Below are positions 45,029-53,610 of a stretch of DNA of 64,000 nucleotides, piece by piece. The position numbers and the translations under genes are program-made. Location: the NCBI RefSeq assembly GCF_001543205.1, contig NZ_CP014162.1:1798001-1862000 (forward strand), read 5' to 3'. The notes below the pieces were generated by a model. It was given only the letters and a program-made list of their open reading frames with translations. It was not told where the DNA came from and searched no databases. Every line of letters begins with the position of its first letter. Position 1 is the stretch's first letter. The stretch is from Aerococcus urinaeequi (GTDB taxonomy: Bacteria > Bacillota > Bacilli > Lactobacillales > Aerococcaceae).

Positions 45029-45067
45029 CATGGTAATAAGGTGAAAGTAAGAAAAGCGAGGGGAAAT

Positions 45068-45544
45068 ATGGCTAAAGTAACAGACCAAATGCAAGAAATC
45101 GTTCAACCAATAATTGAAGACTTAGGTTTTATATTGTTTGATATCGAATTCGTTAAAGAAGGGAAATCTTGGTTCCTAAGAATTTACGTGGATAAACCAG
45201 GTGGTGGCATCGCAATAGAGGATTGTGTCACAGTTAGTGAACATATTTCTGAAGCTGTTGATCAATTAGAAACAGACCCAATTCCACAAGCTTATTACCT
45301 TGAAGTATCTTCTCCAGGTGCAGAACGTCCATTGAAAAATGATGACGATGTGCAAGCTGCGATCGGTGAATGGGTATTCTTGTCATTCTATCAAGCCATT
45401 GATGGTCAAAAAAATATTCAAGGCCGTCTACTTTCTGTATCAGATGATGCATATGAAGTTGAAACAAAAGACAAAACACGTAAAGTGGCAGTCACTGTAG
45501 AAAAATCAAATGTATCGTTAATCAGATTGGCCATTGAATTTTAA
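45068..45544 (+). CDS. rimP: Ribosome maturation factor RimP
   Basis: A 158-residue protein needed for 30S subunit maturation. Recognisable: VQPIIEDLGFILFDIEFVKEGKSW, LRIYVDKPGGGIAIEDCVTVSE, YYLEVSSPGAERPLK and the C-terminal SH3-like barrel. ATG 45068 is chosen, with GAGGGG just upstream; a GTG at 45005 in the same frame sits inside the terminator hairpin. It opens the classical rimP-nusA-ylxR-ylxQ-infB-rbfA operon. Confidence 0.95.
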   Translation: MAKVTDQMQEIVQPIIEDLGFILFDIEFVKEGKSWFLRIYVDKPGGGIAIEDCVTVSEHISEAVDQLETDPIPQAYYLEVSSPGAERPLKNDDDVQAAIGEWVFLSFYQAIDGQKNIQGRLLSVSDDAYEVETKDKTRKVAVTVEKSNVSLIRLAIEF

Positions 45545-45574
45545 AATTTATCATTTTTGAAAGAGGGAATTTAG

Positions 45575-46918
45575 ATGAGTAAAGAAATGTTAAGAGCCTT
45601 CGAAGCGCTTGAAGATGAAAAGGGCATTTCACAAGAAGTTATTTTGGAAGCTTTAGAAGCTGCTTTAGTTTCAGCTTACAAACGTAACTACCAGCAAGCG
45701 CAAAATGTCGAAGTAAACTTTGACGTAAAAAAAGGTAGTATAAAAGTATTCGCAGTGAAAGAAGTTGTTGATCTGGTGATGGACTCACAACTTGAAGTAT
45801 CGCTTGAAGATGCTCATCACTTAAACAGTGCATATGAAATTGGCGACAAGATTAAATTTGAAGTTACGCCTAAAGATTTCGGTCGAATTGCTGCACAAAC
45901 TGCAAAACAAGTGATCATGCAACGAGTTCGTGAAGCTGAACGTTCAATTATCTACAACGAATACATTGATTATGAGGATGATATTTTAACTGGTATAGTC
46001 GAACGCCAAGACCGTCGTTATGTTTACGTTAGCTTAGGTAAAATCGAAGCCGTTATCCCACCAGAAGGTCAAATTCCTAATGAAACCTTCCAACCACACG
46101 AGCGTGTACAAGTTTACGTAGAACGTGTTGAAAATACGACTAAAGGGCCACAAGTCTATGTCTCTCGTAGCCACCCAAGTCTATTGAAACGTCTATTTGA
46201 ACAAGAAGTACCTGAGATTTTCGACGGTACTGTTGAAATTAAAGCCATCGCCCGTGAAGCTGGTGATCGTTCTAAAGTAGCGGTTGTATCAAACGACGCG
46301 AATATTGATGCAGTAGGTACTTGTGTTGGACCTCGTGGTTCGCGTGTACAACGTATTGTAGACGAATTAAAAGGTGAAAATATGGATATCGTTCAATGGT
46401 CAGACGATATGGCAACATTTATTTCAAATGCCTTGAATCCAGCGGATGTACTATCTGTACACTTTGTACCAGGTGAAACATCTTGTGTGGTAGTAGTACC
46501 AGAAAACCACTTATCACTAGCGATTGGTAAACGTGGTCAAAATGCACGTTTAGCGGCTAAATTAACAAACCACAAGATTGATATCAAATCTGAAGCTGAC
46601 TTTGAAGCCTATGTACAAACAGATGAGTACGCAGAACGTTTTGCTGAGAAAGAATTAGTCGACGAAGACGTTGATCCAATTTTAGCTGAAGATATTGAAA
46701 CTGTTGAAGATTACGAAGCAGTGACAGAAGGATCATCTTCAATTGATGAAGAAGATTTATTAGCTATTGATGACCTTGAAGAAGGTAATGTTGGTCCAGA
46801 AGCAATTGAAGATCAGATTGATGATATTGAAGGCGAAGACAACGACATTATTGGTGATGAACCTTTAATTGGCGAAGAAGATTTAGACCAACAAGAGCGT
46901 TTAAACGAAGAAGGCTAA
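45575..46918 (+). CDS. nusA: Transcription termination/antitermination factor NusA
   Basis: A 447-residue NusA. The N-terminal RNA polymerase-binding domain (MLRAFEALEDEKGISQEVIL, AYKRNYQQAQNVEV), S1 domain (ILTGIVERQDRRYVYVSLG), then KH1/KH2 (KAIAREAGDRSKVAVVS, GTCVGPRGSRVQRIVDELKGE, NHLSLAIGKRGQNARLAAKLT). After about residue 345 there is a strongly acidic tail of some 100 residues (repeated IEDQIDDIEGEDND-like stretches), longer than Bacillus NusA at about 371 residues in total. No E. coli-type acidic-repeat domains are recognisable in it. Ribosome site GAGGG precedes the ATG. Confidence 0.96.
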   Translation: MSKEMLRAFEALEDEKGISQEVILEALEAALVSAYKRNYQQAQNVEVNFDVKKGSIKVFAVKEVVDLVMDSQLEVSLEDAHHLNSAYEIGDKIKFEVTPKDFGRIAAQTAKQVIMQRVREAERSIIYNEYIDYEDDILTGIVERQDRRYVYVSLGKIEAVIPPEGQIPNETFQPHERVQVYVERVENTTKGPQVYVSRSHPSLLKRLFEQEVPEIFDGTVEIKAIAREAGDRSKVAVVSNDANIDAVGTCVGPRGSRVQRIVDELKGENMDIVQWSDDMATFISNALNPADVLSVHFVPGETSCVVVVPENHLSLAIGKRGQNARLAAKLTNHKIDIKSEADFEAYVQTDEYAERFAEKELVDEDVDPILAEDIETVEDYEAVTEGSSSIDEEDLLAIDDLEEGNVGPEAIEDQIDDIEGEDNDIIGDEPLIGEEDLDQQERLNEEG

Positions 46919-46936
46919 GATTAGGTGGGATCAAAC

Positions 46937-47236
46937 ATGAAACAACGAAAAATTCCTATGCGAAAATGTGTTGTGACAAATGAAATGTTTCCTAAAAAAG
47001 AATTAATTAGAATTGTTCGTAATCCTGAAGGGGTTGTTGAAATTGACCCGACAGGTAAGAAAAATGGGCGCGGCGCATATGTATCCCTCGATCCTGAAGT
47101 TGTACAGAAGGCTTGGGATAAACACATGCTAGATAGACACTTAAATGTATCCATTTCGGATGATTTTTATAGTGAATTGAAAGCTTATGTTGCCCATCAA
47201 AAAGCCAGAAAAGAGCTTTTTGAAAATGAACAATAA
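46937..47236 (+). CDS. ylxR: YlxR (DUF448) RNA-binding-like protein
   Basis: A 99-residue protein with the family start RKIPMRKCVVTNEMFPKKELIRIVR and the motif DPTGKKNGRGAYVS. DUF448 members sit between nusA and ylxQ in most Firmicutes and have been linked to transcription regulation and to RNase P activity in some species; no activity can be read here. ATG 46937 has TAGGTGGGA upstream; GTG 46925 is in frame but overlaps that site. The end overlaps ylxQ by 11 bp. Confidence 0.92.
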   Translation: MKQRKIPMRKCVVTNEMFPKKELIRIVRNPEGVVEIDPTGKKNGRGAYVSLDPEVVQKAWDKHMLDRHLNVSISDDFYSELKAYVAHQKARKELFENEQ

Positions 47237-47513
47237 TAAGTTGAATTTGTTAGGTTTGGCGCAAGCAGCGAGTAAACTCGTTTCAGGTACTGAAACTGTC
47301 ATGAAAACTATTCAGCAAGAGACGGCTGTTTTAGTGGTCATGGCTACTGATGTCAGCGAACAAACAAAAAAGAACATAGAGAATAAATGTGCTTTTTATG
47401 AAGTGGAATATGTTCAGATGTTTACAACTGAAGAAATTTCAATTGCTTTAGGTAAAAAGAGGTCGATAGTCGCCCTCTTAGACCGCGGGTTTGTGAAAAG
47501 CTTTAAAAAATAA
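47226..47513 (+). CDS. ylxQ: YlxQ, L7Ae-family RNA-binding protein
   Basis: A 95-residue L7Ae/L30e-fold protein: NLLGLAQAASKLVSGTETVM at the start, VLVVMATDVSEQTKKNIENKC in the core, and TTEEISIALGKKRSIVALLDRGF at the end, with the usual kink-turn-binding face. ATG 47226, inside the end of ylxR, matches the conserved protein start; the frame is open further upstream to 47187 but that part overlaps ylxR. Translationally coupled to ylxR. Confidence 0.92.
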   Translation: MNNNKLNLLGLAQAASKLVSGTETVMKTIQQETAVLVVMATDVSEQTKKNIENKCAFYEVEYVQMFTTEEISIALGKKRSIVALLDRGFVKSFKK

Positions 47514-47593
47514 TTTAGATTTTTACGTATATTTTTACATCAAATAGGAGAGTAAAAAGTATGAGAGATTAGTAGAATAAGGAAGGTGATGAC

Positions 47594-49855
47594 ATGTCAA
47601 AAAAACGTGTCTACGAAGTTGCTAAGGAAATTGGCATATCAAGTAAAGAGTTATTGAATGCTGCAGAAAAAGCAGGTTTTAAATATTCAAGCCATATGGC
47701 ATCAATGACTGATGACGAAGTAAACAAGCTAAAAAGTAGCTTTGCAAATAAATCAGCAGGTAAGGAAGACAACAACAATCAGCCAGCGAAAGCAGCTGAA
47801 AGTCAACCAACTAAGAAAGCTGAAAATAAGCCTGCAGGAAAAGGTTCAGCTAAATCAGAACCTGCTAAAGCAAACGCTAAGCAAAACCAGCACCAAAACA
47901 AGTCGCAAAATCGCAATAACCCAGCAAAAGAGAATAAAAATATGAATAATCAAAAAAATAATTTTAAAAATAATAGCAATAACAAAAACGGCGGATTTAA
48001 AGGTAAAGGCAAAAAAGGGAAAAAAGGTCGTTTTAACAATGACCAAAACCGCCCTCAAGGCAACCCAGTACCACCAAGAAAGAATAAGCCACTTCCAGAA
48101 AAAGTGGAATATACTGAAGGTATGACTGTAGCGGATATTGCTAAAAAAATTCACCGTGAGCCAGCTGAGATTATCAAAAAACTATTCTTGATGGGTGTGC
48201 CAGCTACACAAAACCAAGCGTTAGATAAAGATGCTATCGAGTTAATTCTTGAAGAATATGGTGTAAAGGCTGAAGAGAAAGTTATTGTTGACCAAGCAGA
48301 CTTTGAACATTACTTTGAAGAAGCTAAGAATGCAGACGAGAAAGATTTAGAAACTCGTCCAGCAGTTGTAACCATCATGGGGCACGTTGACCATGGTAAA
48401 ACAACTTTACTTGACTACTTACGTAACGCTCAAGTTGTAGACGGCGAAGCGGGCGGTATCACACAACATATCGGTGCCTACCAAGTACGTGAAAATGACC
48501 GTTTAATTACTTTCCTAGATACACCAGGACATGCGGCCTTCACGACAATGCGTGCGCGTGGTGCTGATGTAACGGATATCGTTATCCTTGTAGTAGCAGC
48601 TGATGATGGTGTAATGCCACAAACCGTTGAGGCGATTAACCATGCCAAAGCAGCGGGTGTACCAATTATCGTTGCAGTAAACAAAATCGATAAACCAACA
48701 GCTAATCCTGATCGAGTAATGCAAGAGTTAACTGAATATGGCCTAATTTCTGAAGAGTGGGGCGGGGACACAATCTTCGTAAATATCTCAGCTAAATTTG
48801 GTCAAAATGTAAGTGACTTACTAGAAATGATTTTATTAGTTTCAGACGTAGAAGAATATAAAGCTGTACCAAACCGTTTAGCTTTAGGGTCTGTAATCGA
48901 AGCGCGTCTTGACCCATCTAAAGGTGCTATTGCGACATTATTAGTTCAAGAAGGGACATTGCGTGTTGGGGATCCAATTGTTGTTGGTGATACACATGGA
49001 CGTGTCCGTGTAATGACTAATGATACTGGTCGCCGTATCAAGCAAGCTGGCCCATCAACACCAGTTGAAATCACTGGTTTACAAGAATCACCACAAGCTG
49101 GTGACCGCTTTGTAGCCTTTGATGACGAAAAAACAGCCCGTGCTGTTGGTGAAGAGCGTGCGAGCCGTGCCTTACAAGAACGTCGTCAAGCAAATCATGC
49201 TGTAACCTTAGACAACTTATTCGAAACGCTACAAGAAGGCGAATTGAAATCAGTTAATGTCATTATCAAAGGGGACGTTCAAGGTTCTGTTGAAGCCTTA
49301 GCTGGAAGCTTGAAAAAAATCGAAGTTGAAGGTGTTAAAGTAAATATCGTTCACCAAGCAGTTGGTGCAATCAACGAGAGTGATATTACTTTAGGTCAAG
49401 CATCACAAGCCTTAATCATTGGTTTTAACGTTCGACCTACACCACAGGCTAAATTACAAGCAGATGCAGATGAAGTAGAAGTACGTCTATACAACATCAT
49501 TTACGATGCAATTAATGACGTAGAATCAGCGATGACAGGTATGTTAGACCCTGAATTCGTTGAAGAAGTAACTGGTACTGTACAAGTTCGTGAAACTTAC
49601 AATGTATCTAAAGTAGGAACAATTGTTGGTGGTTACGTATTAGATGGTACAATCTACCGTAATTCACAAGTTCGTATCATCCGTGATTCAATTGTCATCT
49701 ATGATGGTCAATTAGGTTCGTTACGTCGCTTTAAAGATGATGTGAAAGAAGTATCTCGTGGATTTGAACTAGGTCTTACAATTGAAAACTACAACGATAT
49801 CAAAGTAGATGACGAAATTGAAGCATATCGTATGGTTGAAGTGAAGAAAAAATAG
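47594..49855 (+). CDS. infB: Translation initiation factor IF-2
   Basis: A 753-residue initiation GTPase. Residues 1-50 form the IF2-N module ([17 protein letters not shown]), then a low-complexity linker of about 120 residues rich in Asn, Lys and Gln, a second IF2-N-like segment ([17 protein letters not shown]), and the G domain: [39 protein letters not shown]. Domains II-IV follow with fMet-tRNA-binding features ([20 protein letters not shown]). AAGGTGAT precedes the ATG. rbfA follows 12 bp after the stop. Confidence 0.97.
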   Translation: MSKKRVYEVAKEIGISSKELLNAAEKAGFKYSSHMASMTDDEVNKLKSSFANKSAGKEDNNNQPAKAAESQPTKKAENKPAGKGSAKSEPAKANAKQNQHQNKSQNRNNPAKENKNMNNQKNNFKNNSNNKNGGFKGKGKKGKKGRFNNDQNRPQGNPVPPRKNKPLPEKVEYTEGMTVADIAKKIHREPAEIIKKLFLMGVPATQNQALDKDAIELILEEYGVKAEEKVIVDQADFEHYFEEAKNADEKDLETRPAVVTIMGHVDHGKTTLLDYLRNAQVVDGEAGGITQHIGAYQVRENDRLITFLDTPGHAAFTTMRARGADVTDIVILVVAADDGVMPQTVEAINHAKAAGVPIIVAVNKIDKPTANPDRVMQELTEYGLISEEWGGDTIFVNISAKFGQNVSDLLEMILLVSDVEEYKAVPNRLALGSVIEARLDPSKGAIATLLVQEGTLRVGDPIVVGDTHGRVRVMTNDTGRRIKQAGPSTPVEITGLQESPQAGDRFVAFDDEKTARAVGEERASRALQERRQANHAVTLDNLFETLQEGELKSVNVIIKGDVQGSVEALAGSLKKIEVEGVKVNIVHQAVGAINESDITLGQASQALIIGFNVRPTPQAKLQADADEVEVRLYNIIYDAINDVESAMTGMLDPEFVEEVTGTVQVRETYNVSKVGTIVGGYVLDGTIYRNSQVRIIRDSIVIYDGQLGSLRRFKDDVKEVSRGFELGLTIENYNDIKVDDEIEAYRMVEVKKK

Positions 49856-49867
49856 AGGTGATACACA

Positions 49868-50263
49868 ATGGCAAAATTTAGAGCTGAACGTGTAAGTCAA
49901 GAGATCCTTCGCGATGTTAATGATATATTGAGAAAAACTGTTAAAGACCCCCGCGTTGAAGGTGTTACAATTACTGATGTAGAAGTTACTGGTGACTTAC
50001 AGCAAGCAACTATTTTCTACACTACATTGAGTGAATTAGCCAGTGAACGTGAAAAAGCGCAAAAAGGTTTGGAAAAATCTAGTGGTTTAGTTCGTTCTGA
50101 AATTGGTAAACGCCTAAACATCTATAAAACACCAGAAATATTCTTTGAACGTGACCGTTCAATTGAATATGGTAACCATATCGACCAATTGTTAGCACAA
50201 TTAAACAAAAAAGACGATTTTGATAGCATGTCTGACGCTGAGTCAGATAAGTTAGTCGATTAA
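49868..50263 (+). CDS. rbfA: Ribosome-binding factor A
   Basis: A 131-residue KH-fold factor for 16S 5'-end maturation. Family blocks: RAERVSQEILRDVNDILRKTVKDPRV, VTITDVEVTGDLQQATIFYT and RLNIYKTPEIFFERDRSIEYGNHIDQLL. It ends the operon; truB and ribF, which often follow in Bacillus, are absent here. A strong terminator lies 8 bp after the stop. Confidence 0.96.
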   Translation: MAKFRAERVSQEILRDVNDILRKTVKDPRVEGVTITDVEVTGDLQQATIFYTTLSELASEREKAQKGLEKSSGLVRSEIGKRLNIYKTPEIFFERDRSIEYGNHIDQLLAQLNKKDDFDSMSDAESDKLVD

Positions 50264-50270
50264 TAAGTAG

Positions 50271-50321
50271 AAAGGCCCCGGGAATTATAGCAAGTATGCT
50301 GTAATTCTTGGGGCCTTTTTT
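50271..50321 (+). terminator. Intrinsic terminator after rbfA
   Basis: AAAGGCCCC (50271-50279) pairs with GGGGCCTTT (50310-50318), with inner GAATTA/TAATTC, followed by TTTTTGTTG. Confidence 0.9.
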
Positions 50322-50703
50322 GTTGTTTGTGAGGTTGATTTTTAGAATAAATCTTCGAAATGTGGTGCGAAAATGCTGATATATAGACCTTTAGCGTGGT
50401 GAAATATACCTATTTTTCAAAAAATAATTGTTACATACAATGTCATAAATATAACTTATTAAAATATGCAAGAATTGATGAAAGTGCTGTAAATGTTGTC
50501 ATACTGGGAAAACGTTGAATTGTAACAATTGAGATGAAAATATTAAAAATTACAAAACATTTCAGTCCATTTAAAGCCCCTTAACGAATAGGGTTATAGG
50601 GTTTTCTTTTGAATCCATACCGTGTAGTATATTGCGTGTAGTCGAAACAGTGGCTAAATAAACAGCTAAGCAACAGCTAAACAAATAAGGAGTTTTACTT
50701 AAC
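50322..50703 (+). other. AT-rich intergenic region upstream of the LysM protein gene
   Basis: About 380 bp with no ORF. It contains scattered TGTWAY-like hexamers (for instance TGTTAC, TGTAAA, TGTAAC between about 50430 and 50530) reminiscent of WalR half-sites, but none has the required 5-bp spacing. AAGGAG before the ATG is the ribosome site. A long 5' leader is likely, but I cannot place the promoter firmly. Confidence 0.4.
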
Positions 50704-51543
50704 ATGAAATTTAACAAAACAATTTTAGGAACAACATTTGCATTGTCAGCATTATTTGCGACAGCAGGATTTAACACTGAAGAAGCAAAAGCAGCGGAAT
50801 GGACAGCGCGAAGCGTTGAAGAAGTTTCAGCTGATATGGAAGCAATTGATGAATCAACATCTGAATATACTGTAGTCTACGGTGACACTTTATCTGTGAT
50901 CGCTAACGCAGTTGGTGTTGATGTGAACACATTAGTACAAATCAACGAAATTGAAAATGCTGATTTAATCTTCCCATCTAACTCTATCTCATTCACTAAA
51001 AATGACGAAGGTGAAGTAGACGAAGTTGTTGTTGAAGATGCTAACAAGAAAAAAGAAACTTACAAAGTAGAAGAAGAAACAGTTGAAAAAACTGAAACTG
51101 AAGAAGTAGCAGAAGAAACAACTGTAGAACCAGTTGCATACGAAGCTGAAGAAGAAACAGCAACTGTACAAGCAACTTCATATGAAGCAGAAGAAACAAC
51201 TGAAGAAACATCTTCAACTTCTTCCTACTCAGCAGCAGAAGAAATCCCTTACCAAGTATTACAAGTAGTAGAAACTGAAGCAGGTCCAAGCTACTCTGAA
51301 AAAGCAGCAGTATTCTCTGTAATCCTTAACCGTGCAAACTCAGGTAACTGGGGTGGTACTTCATTTTCAGCAGTAGTTAACGCATCTGGTCAATTTGAAG
51401 TTGTTTCAAACGGTATGGCAGCTAGCGCTACAGTATCAGAACAAACTTACCAAGCTGTTAACGATGTATTAACTAACGGTGTAACTACATCAGCTGAATC
51501 ATTCCGTGCTTCAGGTGACGGCGTGACAAACACATTCTTCTAG
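50704..51543 (+). CDS. Secreted LysM protein with SleB-like cell wall hydrolase domain
   Basis: A 279-residue exported protein. Signal peptide residues 1 to about 31, with cleavage after EEAKAA. One LysM domain (YTVVYGDTLSVIANAVGVDV, about 57-100) anchors it to peptidoglycan. A Glu/Thr-rich linker of about 75 residues follows, then a C-terminal domain VVETEAGPSYSEKAAVFSVI, LNRANSGNWGGTSFSAVV and GQFEVVSNG, which resembles the Hydrolase_2/SleB fold, the Glu of ETEAGP being the expected catalytic residue. It is likely a wall-remodelling hydrolase. It stands alone with a strong terminator; regulation is not clear. Confidence 0.75.
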   Translation: MKFNKTILGTTFALSALFATAGFNTEEAKAAEWTARSVEEVSADMEAIDESTSEYTVVYGDTLSVIANAVGVDVNTLVQINEIENADLIFPSNSISFTKNDEGEVDEVVVEDANKKKETYKVEEETVEKTETEEVAEETTVEPVAYEAEEETATVQATSYEAEETTEETSSTSSYSAAEEIPYQVLQVVETEAGPSYSEKAAVFSVILNRANSGNWGGTSFSAVVNASGQFEVVSNGMAASATVSEQTYQAVNDVLTNGVTTSAESFRASGDGVTNTFF

Positions 51544-51560
51544 TTTAAATTCAAATACAA

Positions 51561-51600
51561 TAAACAAAAAAATCGGGAGAGCTCCCGATTTTTTGTTTAT
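51561..51600. terminator. Bidirectional intrinsic terminator
   Basis: AAAAATCGGGAG...CTCCCGATTTTTT centred near 51580, with A-tract and T-tract symmetry so that it works for the LysM gene and possibly for the facing DUF1304 gene. Confidence 0.9.
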
Positions 51601-51769
51601 TATTTTTTTCAAGATCGATATTAAAGAGTATTGGTTTGTTTAGTTAAGTTTCATCGTTCTAATAATACAAAAACCACCTAATTATTTGTTTACGAATAAT
51701 GCGTTAAAAAATAGAGAGTTAAACTAGGATTCAAATGATTATCTAACGTGTATTACTCTGTGCATTCTA

Positions 51770-52129
51770 TTATAGAAAGGTTGAGAATAAGGCTAAAATA
51801 GATAGTCCACCTTGTGTCAATATAATTTTTTTACTACTAGTGAAGCTACCATATGTGGCCACTAAAATAATGTAGACAAATATCATACGAACAATCTCAA
51901 TAGAAGCGCTACTGAAAAATAATGCATATAATAGCCCTAAACCAATGAGACCATTATATATTCCCATATTTTTAAATAAGGTATTCAATGAACTTCCTTT
52001 CAACTCATCTCTTTCCATATTAAATATTCTACTTGTTTGGGCTGACGTGGTAGTAATAGTTTGTATATACATGATATAAAAGAATTCTAAAGCGACTAAA
52101 AGAGTTAATATAGTTGTTGTAACTGACAT
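51770..52129 (-). CDS. DUF1304 family small membrane protein
   Basis: A 119-residue protein with four predicted membrane helices: TTTILTLLVALEFFYIMYIQ, IYNGLIGLGLLYALFF, IVRMIFVYIILVATYGSF and TQGGLSILALFSTFL. The NMGIYNGLIGLGL segment corresponds to the N.G.YNG hallmark of DUF1304. Function unknown. The reverse strand shows GGGGAGAG before the ATG. It is convergent with the LysM gene. Confidence 0.78.
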   Translation of the reverse strand: MSVTTTILTLLVALEFFYIMYIQTITTTSAQTSRIFNMERDELKGSSLNTLFKNMGIYNGLIGLGLLYALFFSSASIEIVRMIFVYIILVATYGSFTSSKKIILTQGGLSILALFSTFL

Positions 52130-52336
52130 GGTTAATCTCTCCCCTTAACTGACGAAGTAATCTTCGTTTTTTAAATATAAAACATTTTTATGAATTTTCA
52201 AAGGATTAATACGTGCAATGTTAAGCTATATAAACATGAACACTAAAGAAGGGAAATTAAAGAATTCTATAGTTTAAGGGTAAAAAAAAAGCTGTAACTC
52301 ATAAATAGCAACAACCTAATAATTTTTTTATTTGAA

Positions 52337-52408
52337 TGCGCCCGGAGGGAATCGAACCCCCATCATAAGAACCGGAATCTTATGTGATATCCATTACACT
52401 ACGGGCGC
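52337..52408 (-). tRNA. tRNA-Arg (anticodon CCG)
   Basis: Reverse-strand cloverleaf: acceptor GCGCCCG/CGGGCGC with discriminator A, D arm TAGTGTAATGGATATCA, anticodon stem TAAGA/TCTTA with loop TTCCGGT, and T arm GGGGGTTCGATTCCC. It reads the CGG codon. CCA not encoded. Confidence 0.96.
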
Positions 52409-52639
52409 AAATTTTTGTATATTTTGCTTAAAAAACAATAACAGGATTATTATAGCCTAGTTTTTAGTCAAATTCAAGCGTTTATAGGAATCTGGTGGCA
52501 TCAATTATTCTTAACAATTGATAATGTCTTAGGTATTAACTAGAGAAAATGTCTCGTTTTCAAGTCATGAAGGCCAGCTATTGGGCAGAATGAACCTTCT
52601 ATGCTAAAATGATAAGGCAAATCAAAAAAGTTATATTTG

Positions 52640-52668
52640 TTGACCAATTTTGACCATAAAGGTATAAT
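52640..52668 (+). promoter_or_regulatory. clpP promoter with CtsR-like operator
   Basis: TTGACC (52640-52645), 17 bp, TATAAT (52663-52668). Two TTGACC copies (52640 and 52650) form, on the reverse strand, GGTCAAAATTGGTCAA, close to the CtsR heptad repeat RGTCAAA-NAN-RGTCAAA; one heptad is perfect and the spacer deviates. Overlap with the -35 fits heat-shock repression. The ctsR gene is not in the window. Confidence 0.82.
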
Positions 52669-52701
52669 ACCAATATACAAGTTTAAAAGGAGGACATTTA
52701 A

Positions 52702-53298
52702 ATGAATTTAGTACCAACAGTTATTGAACAATCTTCTCGCGGTGAACGTGCTTATGATATTTACTCTCGTTTATTAAAAGACCGTATTATTATGTTGAGC
52801 GGGGAATTCAATGACGATTTAGCCAACTCAATCATTGCCCAATTATTATTCTTAGATGCACAAGATCCAGATAAAGATATCTACCTATACATTAATTCAC
52901 CAGGTGGTTCTATCACTTCAGGTATGGCAATCTATGATACTATGCAATTCGTACATGCAGATGTACAAACAATTGTAATGGGTATGGCTGCATCAATGGG
53001 GTCATTTATTGCGGCCGCCGGAACTAAAGGTAAACGTTTTGCTTTACCAAATGCTGAAATCTTAATCCACCAACCATTAGGTGGTGCTCAAGGACAAGCA
53101 ACTGAAATTGAAATTGCTGCACGTCACATCTTGAAAACAAAAGAAAAAATGAACCGTCTATACTCTGAAATGACTGGTCAACCTGTAGAAGTGATCGAAC
53201 GCGATACCGACCGTGACAACTGGTTAACTGCAGAAGAAGCTTTAGAATATGGTTTATTAGATCAAATCATGACTAAAAACGATGAATTAGAAAAATAG
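52702..53298 (+). CDS. clpP: ATP-dependent Clp protease proteolytic subunit
   Basis: A 198-residue serine protease forming the tetradecameric barrel that degrades substrates fed by ClpC, ClpE or ClpX. Catalytic Ser98 in [14 protein letters not shown] and His123 in [13 protein letters not shown] are present; the acidic third residue lies in the RDTDRDNWL region. The N-terminus [20 protein letters not shown] is typical. AGGAGG precedes the ATG. Its promoter carries a CtsR-like site. Confidence 0.97.
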   Translation: MNLVPTVIEQSSRGERAYDIYSRLLKDRIIMLSGEFNDDLANSIIAQLLFLDAQDPDKDIYLYINSPGGSITSGMAIYDTMQFVHADVQTIVMGMAASMGSFIAAAGTKGKRFALPNAEILIHQPLGGAQGQATEIEIAARHILKTKEKMNRLYSEMTGQPVEVIERDTDRDNWLTAEEALEYGLLDQIMTKNDELEK

Positions 53299-53318
53299 TT
53301 AACCAATTTTAAGTCTAG

Positions 53319-53346
53319 AGAAGTGGGGTAAAACCTGCTTCTTTTT
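53319..53346 (+). terminator. Intrinsic terminator after clpP
   Basis: AGAAGTGGGGT AAA ACCTGCTTCT (53319-53342) with G-U pairs, then TTTTTC. Confidence 0.7.
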
Positions 53347-53449
53347 CTTTAAGGCGTTCGATATAGCCCGTGGAAATGTCCTTAAATATATATTCTTTGT
53401 AGGGCGTAATAGCTGTCATGGCGTATAGAAGAAAAGTGGGCTTAAAAGC

Positions 53450-53478
53450 TTGCAAGCGGATAAATTTATTGGTATGAT
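53450..53478 (+). promoter_or_regulatory. Promoter of the cggR-gap operon
   Basis: TTGCAA (53450-53455), exactly 17 bp, TATGAT (53473-53478); transcript start expected near 53485, 125 bp before cggR. Confidence 0.75.
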
Positions 53479-53530
53479 TACTTTTGTAGAGAGATATGAT
53501 TCGAAGGGATCAAATTTTTTTACCGGAGGG

Positions 53531-53564
53531 TGGTCAAAAAAAGACGCGCTGGACAATAAAAGTC
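53531..53564 (+). promoter_or_regulatory. Candidate CggR operator downstream of the promoter
   Basis: TGGTC-N6-AGAC, four bases, then TGGAC-N6-AGTC: two copies of the same half-structure with a 19-bp period. The Bacillus subtilis CggR operator is a direct repeat of the form CGGGAC-N6-TGTC and is likewise downstream of the transcription start. The match is in architecture and in the GGAC/GTC cores, not base for base. Confidence 0.5.
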
Positions 53565-53610
53565 CAAGTGTTTTTGCACTCAACGTTTTTGTACTAGGAA
53601 AGTGGGGACT

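Noticed and set aside
44925-45067. RimP extended to GTG at 45005
   Set aside because: The extension would be translated from inside a terminator hairpin; ATG 45068 has a proper ribosome site and matches family length.
47742-48154. Lys/Gln-rich and Phe/Ile-rich ORFs over the infB linker on both strands
   Set aside because: Shadows of the low-complexity linker of IF-2 in other frames.
50430-50540. Possible WalR boxes upstream of the LysM hydrolase gene
   Set aside because: TGTWAY hexamers occur, but no pair has the required 5-bp spacing; AT-rich DNA yields such hexamers easily.
51041-51289. Leucine/phenylalanine-rich ORFs on the reverse strand of the LysM gene linker
   Set aside because: They are the complement of a repetitive Glu/Thr-rich coding region, not genes.
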